Assembly: GCA_000469685.2 (NCBI GenBank)
Contig: LS997563.1
Span: 4,661,281-4,725,280, forward strand
From: Haemonchus contortus
Lineage: Eukaryota > Nematoda > Chromadorea > Rhabditida > Trichostrongylidae
DNA length: 64,000 nt
Direction of reading: 5' to 3'
Position numbers and translations under genes: made by a program. Shown in pieces: positions 46,801 through 58,200 of the stretch. Position 1 is the stretch's first letter. Each line of letters starts with the position of its first letter. The notes below the pieces were generated by a model. The model saw only the letters and a list, made by a program, of their open reading frames with translations, made no database searches and was not told the DNA's origin.

Positions 46801-49800
46801 GAATATGGCTTCTACACTACCGTATTATCGAGCCGGGTTCAAATTAAGCCTCAAAATGTCCAGATGACATCGGACCTTAGTTCTTCCTGCATCCGAGCCG
46901 AAGTTCATAGAACATGAACGTTTTTCGTGGTAGCCAAGGTTAATGGCATACAATTCGCCAAATTACACCAATGACCTCAATGGGAATGCCGGAATGTAAT
47001 TATAGGAATGTGATTTGTAGTTTGGGTGCTGCTAATTACGGTATGATGACTTTGCATTATAAGTCAGATCTCTAAAGCTGCAGATATGATCATTTCGAGG
47101 GCAAATGAAGGGTAATGTTTGATGGCTTCCCGTGAGTAACACCTGTAGGCACAAGGGTGCATGCCATGAAGTAAATGGAGTAAATGAAGTGGGCTAATGG
47201 CTTAACTCAGTTTTCCAGAGCCTCATAAGGATCAGAAATGATCGTTTCTGTTCCTTCTTTGCCAACTAGGAAACGAGTGTTAGCCGGAACAATTGGACAA
47301 CTATAGAACAACTCTTTACTGATTGTTTTACCGACTGACTTATTACCATTGTTCTGTTCGCTCTGCAAGTCGCACCTTGCAAAGGGATTGCAAGCGGGAT
47401 AGCTGGAAAGGTGGAGAGACGGGCAGTCGGAACGGTTATGTGTAATCGATCCGCCGCACGCGGCTGTCGCGGATAGCTCTGGAGCTCTTCATACAACTCT
47501 ATATGCGATTATTACTTACGACGTGATTCTACTTCTAGTTCTTTTGTTCCTGAATTTCTTACTGGCTGCTGCATTCTGCTACACTCCTTCGCTCGCGGCG
47601 TCTTTCTCGCCGCGACGCGACCATTTCGTTCTTACTGCACCACACCCAGAAAGTGCAATTCAAAAAGCTCTTCCCTCTAAAGAAATTCGAGGCAAAATGA
47701 AGTCTCTGCTCTGGTTTTCAACTCCAATACTTCTCAAATTCGCCCCGAAAATAGTCTAGATTAACCGTAGAAGAAGGTTGAAGAAGGCTCAAGCCTCCTG
47801 AACCATTTTCTATTTTTTTCGGCTTCACTGTGCAATGGGGATGAACCCAAGTTATCGCAAAGTTCATGCTCTGAAGTTGAGTCAATTGGTGAACAAACAG
47901 CCGCAATTAACAAGCATTATCCTTTCAATGAGAGACAATATTCAGAGCATGCCGTTTGACTTTAATTAATGAAAATCCTTGATTCCTTTTCAGGTTCTGC
48001 TGCACCTCAACGTCGGGTAGATCGGTGCTTTCCAATACGCGGGTCGTACCCTTCATTCTGAAAGCAATCAAAAAAACAGCGGAAATCACCTTCCAATTCA
48101 GATTTCGTGAGCGCTCTATTTTTATTCAATTGACTTTTTCAAAACCTTTTCCATATGACGTTTTTTCGTAAGAATTTTGTGCTTATTTTATTTGGCTCAC
48201 GGTTCCTAATCGACTTTTTCGGTTGGAGTGAGTTTGACAAAGGCAAAAGCAAGCTTCTTTATCCTTTTTCATGGCTTCCAGTGGGCAGTTAGAAAAAGGG
48301 TGTTTTCAATGATTTCAATAAGATGGTTACCCTCTTGTCCTCCCCTGCTCTTGTGGCAAAATTATTAGGTTGATGCATAATTATTGCGAATTTTTTCGCG
48401 GCTTTTTTTCTCTCGATAGAATTTGAATATTGGGATCGGACTTTTTCTAGAAATGATCTACTTAATTTCCTCTACAAGAATATACTCAAATAACCATCCG
48501 CATATTCGCGAACTTAGGTTTAACTACTTCGAGAAAGATTGGAAGGTGGCACAGTCATTCCTCGATCTCAGTAACTTTTCGGCGATCGAACAATCAGTCA
48601 GAGTCAACCAAGAAATGAAATCTGCCCCTATGTCTGCCATATTCACCAGCAGAAAATTTTATGAATTATTCCGTCAACCGTTCATCGAAAAAAAGGCTAG
48701 AGTATAGAAGTTACGTCGATTGGATGACTTGATGGCCGATGTCAAGACGTGGATCGCCCGTAAGAAAAAAAAATTCTTCGCTTTTGGGATCCGACTAACT
48801 AATCAATGGGAAGCAGTGCTTCACGTAGATGGTGAATTAGTTCCGGAGTAATTATTTGAATATGTTTTTGTCCAGTATTTCTATCGATTCGCTAAATAAA
48901 ATTTTTTTGAAAAAATCTGCAATAATTATGCATCAACCTAATATATAGAGGCAGGTAAAATGCAAGGGAAATAGAAAATATCAAAATAATCGTGTTTGAC
49001 CGCCAGGAGATCATGTGTACTTTCACTAGATCTTCTAATAAACGATCGCAGAAAAGTTGCTGAGATCGCGGAAAGACTGTGCCACCTTCTGGACTGTGGT
49101 TTTTTGAGTATATTCTTGTAGAGGAAATCAAGTGGATTATTTCTAGAAAAAAGTCGAACTCAATATTCAAATTCTATCGAAAGAAAAAAAGCCGCGAAAA
49201 AATCCGCAATAATTATGCTCCAACCTAATAATTTTAGCCAATGAAACGTGTCCCGGACGCTCCTCGGGGTGCTTGAAACCCTTCTGATTGGAGTTCTAAA
49301 AAATATGCCCAACACTCCAGCTATCTTCTTACAGCCGCAATCACGGTACAAATAAGTTGCTGGACGTTGCTGTATAAGACAAACCATTTTGCGAAATGAT
49401 GTTAACGTTTCCGAGGTGTGGAGGTGTGAGGAAGTGTGACTGTACTCCAGGAACTGTCCCTTTCTAGGGTACTGGAAAAATTTTTTTGGTTTCCGTATGG
49501 TATTTTTAATTTTTGGAGAATGGCTTCACTTCTGATTTTGGATTTCAATTCACTTTTAGATTCTTTACGCACACACGATTGATACTTCTTTGCAGTCTTG
49601 TAAAATTGAAGCAATATTCGGCAAACTCCTTGCCAGACTTGTTTACAATTGAGCAAGGAATCACAAGAATGTTATTAATGCAATCGGTGAAACTGACCTC
49701 ATTTTAATCATAGCAAAAGTGCAGCTAGGTGAACGTTCAATGGAGCTAAAAGGTGGTCTCTTTCACGATGGAAATGCTACCTTCGATGCCTCGATCTGTA

Positions 49801-50528
49801 GTGAAGTGTAGCTTGCTTTATCACTGAATGGCACCTAAGAGAGCAGCGACCCAGTTCCTATGATAGCCGTGGCGCCTCTTGACCCATGCACACCATGTCA
49901 CAACAGACAAACACAGCAAACGTAGCATTAATTTGCTTTTTACGTAGGATTTCAAAGATTTCATTTCTACCACTCAGGAAGCCTTTATTTTCAGAATTTT
50001 CCCATAACCTACCTCTTGACTTGATGAAAAGTCGAATTACTGGAGTGAAAGCCGTTTTCCCATTTTTTGTATCCCCGTTTGGGAGTAAACCTTAAGGACC
50101 GCCATAATGCCAGCGTAGATGTGAACGCTCAAAAGTAATCCGTAACTGATAAGCCGCGTAGACGGTTACCAGTGCATGATAGTCCATTGTCAGCATCTCT
50201 TTGAAATTTCAAAGTTCACTAAATTTCAGAGAGAAAGACTCCATCTCGTGACGGAATTGATGAAAATGGAACTGGCGAAAGCGAGAATGTTATTTTTGGA
50301 ACACCGGAAAGAATCATCGAAGATCAGTTCGAAATCGAAATACAAAGTCCCCTTCAGGAAGGTGAAACACCGCCGGCAGTGGCGGAAGAACCGGCTCGTG
50401 ATGGAGGTTCACCTGCAGAGGAGTTCGAAGACTTCACGTCGTTAACGGACGAGCTTCCTGAACTTGACCCCGATTTGGAAGCCATGGTCTACGATGAAGA
50501 TGTCGTTGAAATCGATCCTTTATCTTAA
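40824..50528 (+). CDS. secreted astacin metalloprotease with EGF-like and CUB-like domains and acidic tail (tandem copy 2)
   Basis: Nematode astacin (NAS) family zinc endopeptidase. Exons: 40824-40928, 40980-41075, 41147-41217, 42226-42386, 42447-42535, 42587-42691, 42775-42906, 43018-43091, 43221-43348, 43984-44053, 44134-44299, 44707-44828, 47994-48106, 50230-50528. Phases agree and give 576 residues. N-terminal hydrophobic segment about 16-31 is a signal peptide or anchor. Pro-domain FQGD (95-98), furin-like RQRR ends at 119. The full astacin signature HEVAHALGLFHEQSR (215-229) is intact with Glu216, and the Met-turn is SVMHY (270-274). EGF-like about 324-355, CUB-like about 365-477. Residues 478-576 form a strongly acidic Glu/Asp/Pro-rich tail unlike that of the first gene. 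Introns 12 and 13 (3.2 and 2.1 kb) are filled by transposon relics, so an automatic annotation may split the last two exons off. Confidence 0.9.
41518..41591. repeat. 74 bp hairpin in an astacin intron
   Basis: GGCTATTCAGG...GAGCTTGA...GGGTTGA pairs with TCAACCC...TCAAGCTC...CCTGAATAGCC, nearly complete base pairing with a tiny loop. Intron 3 of the second astacin gene. Confidence 0.8.
41833..42107 (-). mobile_element. tRNA-derived SINE, copy 4 (best preserved B-box)
   Basis: Minus strand carries a perfect B-box GGTTCGAATCC (plus 42046-42058) and the A-box region GTATTGGCAAGTGGCGC. The body contains TCCCAGACGAATCCGGTACC, and the far end GATGCGCCCCCGCACTCGAC. Located in intron 3 of the second astacin gene. 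Confidence 0.8.
45240..45735. mobile_element. TIR element A, copy 2 (inverted relative to copy 1)
   Basis: Begins GGGACAGCTCACGATAATTT and ends ACCATTTTTATCGTGAACTG. The interior is the reverse complement of copy 1 (CATTCGGACGAGA and CTCTATAATGCCGGTGAAAC types). In intron 12 of the second astacin gene. Confidence 0.75.
47413..47647. mobile_element. short TIR element B, copy 2
   Basis: Same order and ends as copy 1 (GACGGGCAGTCGGAACGG ... CGTTCTTACTGCACCACACC), with the shared interior CGATCCGCCGCACGCGGCTG. Located in intron 12 of the second astacin gene. Confidence 0.7.
48365..48941 (+). mobile_element. mariner relic, internally deleted, with broken transposase
   Basis: Terminal repeats TTAGGTTGATGCATAATTAT and its inverse at 48917-48941, flanked by TA on both sides, as for mariner insertions. 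Length is 577 bp against about 1.3 kb for intact elements. In the right half, after a stop, the frame around WIARKKKKFF and WEAVLHVDGE resembles the C-terminal end of mariner transposases. The left half holds only remnants. Intron 13 of the second astacin gene. Confidence 0.75.
48942..49228 (-). mobile_element. second mariner relic, truncated and inverted
   Basis: Ends at 49204-49228 in the same terminal repeat (AATAATTATGCTCCAACCTAA) and is flanked by TA. It matches the left half of the neighbouring copy in reverse complement (CGAAAGAAAAAAAGCCGCG and the CTCAGCAACTTTTCTGCGATCG region on the minus strand). The other terminus is missing. Confidence 0.65.
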
Positions 50529-51589
50529 CAGACTTGTCTTGGTTGGATGTAACTGAAGTGATAATTCTGTATAGTGAGTAGACCAGGCTTTGTTGCAGTG
50601 TATAATTTATGCTATTTATGCCGATTTCATTTGTAAATATTTTACATTACATTACTTTTATTACATTTTGCCCAATGGCCCATGCCAGCCCCGTCTAGTC
50701 CAAAGCTTACGCCAGAATCCTCCACCTGGACATTCTGAACACACGGGATGCCCTTCCGTGAATTTCTCATCTCCACCTTCACATGGTGTATTTCTAAGTT
50801 CGTCGAAGAAAAATGAATCCAATTTCATCTTTACTTCTGAACAACAACGCCATAACGGCAATTAATCAATCCGAAATGCTTTTTTTAATGAAAATTCGGC
50901 AATTTCAAACTAGAGGCACTCACCTATAAAGGATAGCAACTCCTCTGTGGTATCTGTGGTCAGTTGCAGTACTGCAGCTACACTGCATTTACGAAACAGC
51001 CCTTTCCAATGACTGCAATTTCATAGTGTAAACCTTAGTCTCCCAATGGTCGCCCTCTAACCTCATCGGTCCTTATTTTTAGTGAATTCTCAAGATAACT
51101 ATTTCGAAAGACACTTTCTTTTTTGAATCATCCCTTCATGCGACATCGGCGCGTGCCGTACGACTACCTAATTCACGAAAGAACGTAGTTTTTTCGCCGT
51201 TGATGATGTGATGGTGATGAATGACTCATGTGTTTAACTCACGCAAAACAAGTTGTAAGGTATTATTTAGTAACGAGTTGTATTTAGGTTTTCAGAGTGA
51301 CAGCAAAAACTGGTCTTTGCCGCTTACCTTGTTGACCAGAATTAGGTGAAGAATTAAAAATTAAATTCATTTATTCAGTTGGGCGTTGACTCAACGCTTC
51401 CGTCTTTCAAATTCGGCATATGAACAGTCAATAAGCGAGCGGTAGTATTCACAATCAAATTAATATTCATATAATATGTGTAAAATGTGTCGATGGAAAG
51501 CCCTCAAGCAACCAATTCTATAATAGTTGCTCTAAGCATTGAAAAACTCCAATTAGGATTCTAAAAAATATATTTAGTATATATGTTCG

Positions 51590-51765
51590 TTCAGAGTCGT
51601 AGTTTAGAGGCGAATACGTACTGATTGATCTATGCAATGACGCGGTCGCCAGTCGATGTTCGACTCAGTTCTTTAACCCTCCCAGACGAGTTTGCTATCA
51701 AGACCTAGGATGGATAAAAGGCTTGGTTGGCGTGGAATTTTATCCAAGATTCGATTCCCAGATCG
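51590..51765 (-). mobile_element. tRNA-derived SINE, copy 5 (head truncated)
   Basis: Contains TTCGTTCAGAGTCGTAG, CGCCAGTCGATGT, CCCAGACGAGTTTGCTA and a degenerate B-box (GATTCGATTCCC) in the same order as copy 4, but the A-box end is lost. Lies in the gene-poor stretch after the second astacin gene. Confidence 0.65.
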
Positions 51766-54103
51766 ATCCGACGTGTATGAATGTTACAGCAATGATGAGG
51801 GGAAGTGGAGTTAGTCGATGCTGGTGGTCAATGAGAACAAAATGAGATCGTTATTGAAGAATGTTAATGATCATTTCATCCAACAACCTCATGGCATAGG
51901 AACCATCTCAAGAATTCACATCGAGACCGAGATGTAATGAAGAATCAGCTAGAAGGCCAATCAAGAACTGTTTCCACCGTTACAGTCAAGTGCAGCATCA
52001 TTCCATTGAATTCAACAGTAACGTCGCTTCAAAGGGCATAATGGGTACATTAGGTAGGGAGGCCTTGATTGGAGCATAGGGATTCAAGTTTTAATAGTCC
52101 CATCCCCCTTTTGATTCTGGCCTTCCGTTCTCAACTTTCATTAAATCAAAGGGTGCACTAGAGTAAAATACCTTTTTGTGATTTACGTATGAATGTCGAG
52201 TACAGTACCAGAAGGGAATTGCATCATCGCTAGGCATGACCATGAAGGCGCATGTGAGTACTCATAAATATTACCTAATAAAATTACCTACTTAATAAAT
52301 TTTCGGAGCTCCAGTCTTTTCCCACTTTCTTCTGGGTGATTTTTTATATCTTTGTGACAATTCTAACTGGGTTACTTGGGAACTGTGATCCTCTCTACAC
52401 CAGATGATAGTGACCTCTACTTATAGGTGCTTCAAGATTGAACGACCCGAGTACCAGTTCTCTACTCTGCAAGGGAAGCTGCTGCTTGAAAGGGATGTGC
52501 ATGGCCTTTTCGTTGCACTCATTGCTTCTTAGACAATCTCTGACAAACTTTTGCAGGGTTTGGAGTTTCTGCAAGGGTGTTTGCCGAACTTCCAAGGAAA
52601 AGCAATATGAAGTGTGTCTGTGACGTAGTTACGGGGTGGTCGACTGTCGATTGGCCTATTAAGATACTTGTTGATATGAGTCATTCCCCGTTGCAAGTGC
52701 TTTTGCAATTTCAAGGGTTTTTTCGCTATGCAAGGCGGGGAATGTGGTTGTTCGTCGAATACATCGCTCCGCTCATCAGCCGATCTATAAAACGTCACTT
52801 TGTCCGTTTCGGTTGCGTCGTGACACTACGCGAATAGATATCGCAGACATTAAGGCGGCCCATGCATGTACCTTGTCCTCTGGCTTACGATACCCTCCAG
52901 ATAGGTAGAATTGGCTGTTCACTGCTATATCAGGTCATCTGCACTTGTCACCTCCGAAGATGGGGTCCGATTTTGACGTGGTCAGTTCTTCAAGGGGCTG
53001 GGTCATCCTTTCGAAAACAACCAGTGTAATAATGGTTCCTCCAGACAGCGAGTTCTGCCCATCTCAGTTCATCGGCAACTATCTTCTGTTCGGTTGCGTC
53101 AGCTCTCATGTTTTATCGTAATAAATGCTTAATAGTCTGCTAGTTTTTGAATGATTCAAGCTATATTCGTCGTGTTACTAGTTTGTTACTATAAACAGTT
53201 TAGCTAGTTAGGCTTTTGCTACTTCTCTCTTACAAAGTTGCTGTCTTTTGAAATTTTTGAATTCCGAATTGTTGAATTTGGATTGTGCTGGTGGTTCCAT
53301 TGTAGGATTTTTCAGTACTGGGTGCGTGGACCATTGATCGAGTCCCCTTGCTACAAAGAGAGCTTTAATTTTCTAGTTATTCCTGGCATAAGTATGCAGA
53401 TCAATTACTGGCCATTTGCCACCCACTTTTCGAAGTTTAGCTTAGTTCCTTCAGCTTTTCCGTACGATGTTCCACCATAATGTCAAGAAGTCTGTTGTAA
53501 CGATAGCGTGACACCCAAGAGACCACAAGAAGCTCTAGGAGCCCCAGATTTGCTCAAACCCGACTTTATGAGCTTGTTTGATTATATGGACTCAAAGGTG
53601 ACATTCGATAGGCTGGTGCTCTTGTTGCCTGGGTTGTATTCCAGACCCTGAAATGATTTCCTCATCAAATGAGTGTGATGTTCGTGTTCGACTGGTTAAG
53701 ATGTCCCTGAAAATGAATCTCCAACAAAATCCACTCACCTGAGGGCAAAAACTGAGAGATATCTTCCGAGAAATTCAAAAAATGTGATTGTATTGGACGA
53801 ACACAGCCAGGTTTCAGTTTTTTTTTTTGAGACCTCCCATACCCATAGGCGTGATGACGTTCAGGTGTCACATCATTTCCGCTAATCATCAACTAGGAAT
53901 TCGCCTTATAGCTGTGCTTTCTGGTCAAACCGGTATTTCGCGAACAACCATAATCACCACTGTCGAGAACATCAGTCAGTTATAATTGCTGCTGCATAAT
54001 GCCACGTTCGACTACATTCACTTTCTTGACTTCAAAGACATTTATTCTTTTCATTCTCATAGAAAGCCTTATGTGGGATCTGAAGACAGCCCGAACGTGG
54101 GTA

Positions 54104-54174
54104 GGTACGTGGGTAGCAGCGGAGTGGAGCCATCATAATGGAAAGTGGCTCCACTCCGCTGCTACCCACGTACC
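54104..54174. repeat. perfect 29 bp inverted repeat with 13 bp loop
   Basis: GGTACGTGGGTAGCAGCGGA plus GTGGAGCCA is followed by a 13-base loop and the exact inverse ending CTGCTACCCACGTACC. No mismatches seen. Confidence 0.9.
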
Positions 54175-55286
54175 TTCTGACGTTGTCTTTGGTAGTGATC
54201 CGTCAATTTTCTCGTCCGGGTTGCTTCTTTCGATGTCACTACGTTTTTTGTTAAATATTTTAACATATTTCCTGATCTCATGTTTTCGACCCACCCTACC
54301 ATTCCACTGACTGTTGAAGATTTCAGCGGACTCACTCGAATTTTTGTAGATTCGTTACCCTACACCATCCCTCCCCCTCTCCCACTTTTTGAGACAAGAT
54401 GGATTGATGGATTTCAAAGTTCCATGAATGTGTGGTACAGTAAACCTCCCCCCCCCCCCAGAGGAACGTGATTGAAGATTACTTACGAACTGCCCTTTTG
54501 AGTTACTTATTTGATTTGAAAAGCCGCCTCTTTCAACAATTCGTTCTACCTCAACGGCAATTTTATGCCCAGTTTCCTCTCGTGAAGTGAGATACCTGTT
54601 CTTGGTCCACTTGAGTTTACCATAGCAGGTCTATAAATCTCCTTTGCGTCTTCAAGTGTCAGGGTTGGAGAAATTTGGCCAATTATGTCCACTCGTGACC
54701 AGGGGCCAGCATTGTTCGCTCGAGTTCCTCCGTCAGGATGACTCATTCAGTTTCTCTACAATCCAAGCGAGATTCTATACCTGCCCAATTTCTGAAAGGC
54801 GTCGACATCGATCGAAGAATTGGGGAAGATAAAGGGATTATTCAGGAGTTTCAGCCAGAGATCTTCATGGTATCCAGCACAATCACTCACCAAACTGGTG
54901 AAAGCAGCCTCCTCAACTCCTGGCGGCCATACTCGATCCATTCTGTCCCACTGATCGAGAGATCGGAGGACAATTGCAAAAAACACTGCTTCATCTCTGG
55001 GAACTCTTCGTTCTGGGAGTAATTTTTATTTTTTCCCACGATAAATATACTCTGACGAAATAACGGGGGCAACCTACCGTTCCCAGAGGCTGGAAAGATC
55101 TTTCTGGAACCAGTTTTTCTGCATCACCCGGCTATTTTTCTGTGTCTTAAGTTTTGCACTGTCTTTTTTAAAGGTGTCGATGAAATATCTGTATCTACAC
55201 CGTTACGTTCTTTAAAACATCAGTGACAAGGCCCCTGTTTGTCATCTTACGGTGATTTAATGGGTTTCCTACACTTTTCGTTTCAG

Positions 55287-58200
55287 GTAAAAATGTTAGG
55301 GATGATGAATTCACCCGCGGACACCGTGGAGTTCTATGCAGCGAGAAGAAGTGGTACTGAAGACGATGACGGTTTGAAGGCTTTTACCGAAGTGAAGCAA
55401 AAACGAAGTGTTACCTACATGCAAGGTTGGGTCACCTCTCCAATATTTTATGTCATTTTCTGATTTTTTTATTTGAATCCTAACTTTTTGAGCTCCGTTT
55501 CTATGCTCCTTCGCTGAAAAGTGGCCCTGTACGCTTGAACGACCCCATAATGCTACAGAGAAATCAAAGCAGCATCAAAAAGACGTGTCTATAAGGATGT
55601 TGTGACAGTGGGTGTCCTCAGTGGGTACGGTGTAACTCCAGATGAAGCCCTTCAATTAGACAACACCTATCATCCCCTTTTACTTACTACAAACATGGTT
55701 GTTTCTGCATGCATCAAATCGATCAGCACGTGTCATGATCAGCAGGTTTTAGAAAACAACAAAAACAAACATCCAAGCAGTTTTCTGTAAACCAATGAAG
55801 CTCCTTGTATCGATTTTTTGAGAAAAATCCTACTGTAATGTAAGGTAAATTTCTGCGATACGCCTGAGCCTGAGTGGATCCCCTGGACGTAGAATCATCA
55901 GTATAGCTTCCTGGAGAAGGCGCCTCAGCTTTGTAGTCCGCGCAATCCATAGAAGTAGAATCATCACTATAGATTCCTGAAGAAGATTCCCGTGGATCCC
56001 AGACTTATAGCCCTGAAATCCGAATTCGTCCTTTTTTGCCACAGTGCCCACCCACGATGGAATCTTGACATTGAATCTGAAGACTCATTCCGATTCATTT
56101 TGTCTAGGGTGGAATAAAAGGGGAACAGATCAATATTACTACCTCAATTTTCCAACAACCTCGACTGTTTGATTCATACTTTCTCATGACCTTGAACCTG
56201 GCCCTCTGTAACCTTAGACCTTCAACATCTTTCTGAGGTTTGAGAGCAGTTCCTCCTTGTATGGAGTTAGGTAATCCAGAAGGTATCGCCCTGGGCTTCG
56301 ATCTCCCGATAATGTTCAAGAAAGTACGCCCCTTGGCTCGTAAGCAACTCCGATCTTCGATTCCAGACCATTATCCATAGCCACCATAGCACGTAGCTTC
56401 TCCATCGCTAAGAAAAAGATTCTGAAGATGATTCCTGTTGAACATTGAAGACAATTGACGTGGTCGTACATTTATCGAAGACGTTTTTTTGCTGAATTTC
56501 TTACCCCCACTGAGTCATGAATCCTTGTGTCATATGACGCTCATTTCATTGTTGACTATAACAACGCCTACGCAGTCACGCATCCAAACTAATGTGTAAA
56601 TTGGCGAACGTGATGTCGGTTTACCTGATCTCTTTTAGACATCATATGTTATGGCATACCTGAGCGTTTAAAGTAAACTGAAAGTCGTTGGACGCTAATC
56701 AATCCCGTCTGAGGGATGCGCCCACGCATTCTAATCCCATTCAGAATCGCAGTGGCGCATTGGGTGCGTATGGGGCCTATACAATGACTTGCGATGGTCA
56801 GCAGATGAACAAGGCAATGCGTTCATCCTCCCGGAAGAGTCTGGTACCGACCAACCGACCCCGGAGGAGTGGAAGGCTTGATTGGCTTAGGCGGGTGTCG
56901 ACCTGGGATTCGAACCTGTGTGCGCCACTTGTCACTACACCACCTCTGCCACTTATGAGTATTTAACTTTCTAGGATGAAATGTGTTTTTAGTGGTGTTC
57001 TTCTGACTAGTTTTGGGATTCTGTTAGTCAAATCAACGGTTTTTCAATCTCGCCTCCGCCACCCCACCACCCCCCCCCCCCCTCTTTCAATACTATAACA
57101 TCTGGCCTCGTCAAACGTTGTCGTGTCCATCTTTCAATCGTCCTCTGTCTTTCTGAGTGTGCCTCATGAAGAAGTCGGAACCGTAGTTTGGAAAATGGTC
57201 AAAGATGAGAGGCAATGACTAAAAAACAGAAATGAGTTGGAAAAGGCAAAGGGCAAAGCGCACTTTTGGGCGACTTCGTAGTAGTCCTTGCTCTTAATGA
57301 TTAATTGACGGATAGACGACGGTGATAGGGATGATAGATCTTGATCACATGATAAAGGGTAATTTCTTTGCACTAATTTCGATGTTCTTACGGTATTACC
57401 GTATTCAGTCAAGGGTATACATGACACGCTCCCGTGAAGTCAAAACTTGCTTGAAATCAAATTCAATGATCGGGAATATTAACCACCAGATCTTTGAAAC
57501 TTTAAACTCCAGTCAATGTCGCACTTCACAACCCATCAAACCACCGATTAAATCGTTCTTTTCATCTAAAATTTCGCGTATGATCTATGTATGAAGACTG
57601 AAGAACCAAGCCTTGGCCTTAGATAAATCCATTTCGTAAAAGCGCCTTCGATTCCCATTTAGAAATGCTCCCTATAAATTGGTTTGCAGTGGCCACCCGA
57701 TGTACAAGTCAGTGCTTCTATCATCCCAAACAAGTGTATTCCAATTAATCGGCCAGGGAGGGATAGAAGGCTTGGTTGGCCTGGGACGGTGTTGATCAGA
57801 GATTCGATCTTCGGACCATGCCTGGGTATTAGTGCCACTTGTCCCTGCCACACCATGGCCCCATATTCTACTTGGGCACTTAAAAATCAAACTGCCGCTT
57901 AAGAAGCTGAAGAGCAGAATCTTTGAGTAGGTAGAGTCCTATTTTGTAAGACTGCCGGGAAGCGTTGACGGGCCATGCATGTAACAGTACGCCATTTAAC
58001 ACCACTCCTACCATAAACACGTTCTTGCATCGTATTTTTACGACTTGCAATAAAATTTCACGCCGTCTACCATAAATGAGAAATAATTGGTGATACAAAT
58101 AAACATCTTGACATCGGGGATACCTTGGGTGCGGTGCAGTAGGAACGAGATCGTCGCGTCGCGGCAAGAGGGACGCCGCTCGCACACAAACACACATAAA

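Larger units (their letters stand above)
50529..55286. other. gene-poor stretch with one SINE relic and one perfect hairpin
   Basis: Apart from the SINE at 51590-51765 and the hairpin at 54104-54174, I see no supported feature. A possible exon starts after TTCAG at 54757 and ends before GTATCC at 54868 (frame ...GVDIDRRIGEDKG...), but there is no partner exon to confirm it. Confidence 0.45.

Noticed and set aside
48892..49170. Minus-strand open frame of 92 codons
   Set aside because: Lies across the junction of the two mariner relics and does not follow the transposase frame.
52395..52837. Overlapping open frames on both strands (61-89 codons)
   Set aside because: No family motif, no paired splice sites of consistent phase.
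55559..55790. Frame after B1 reading [20 protein letters not shown] and onward as a plakin-like exon
   Set aside because: The phase does not match the phase-1 donor of B1 at 55425, so I did not include it in the gene model.
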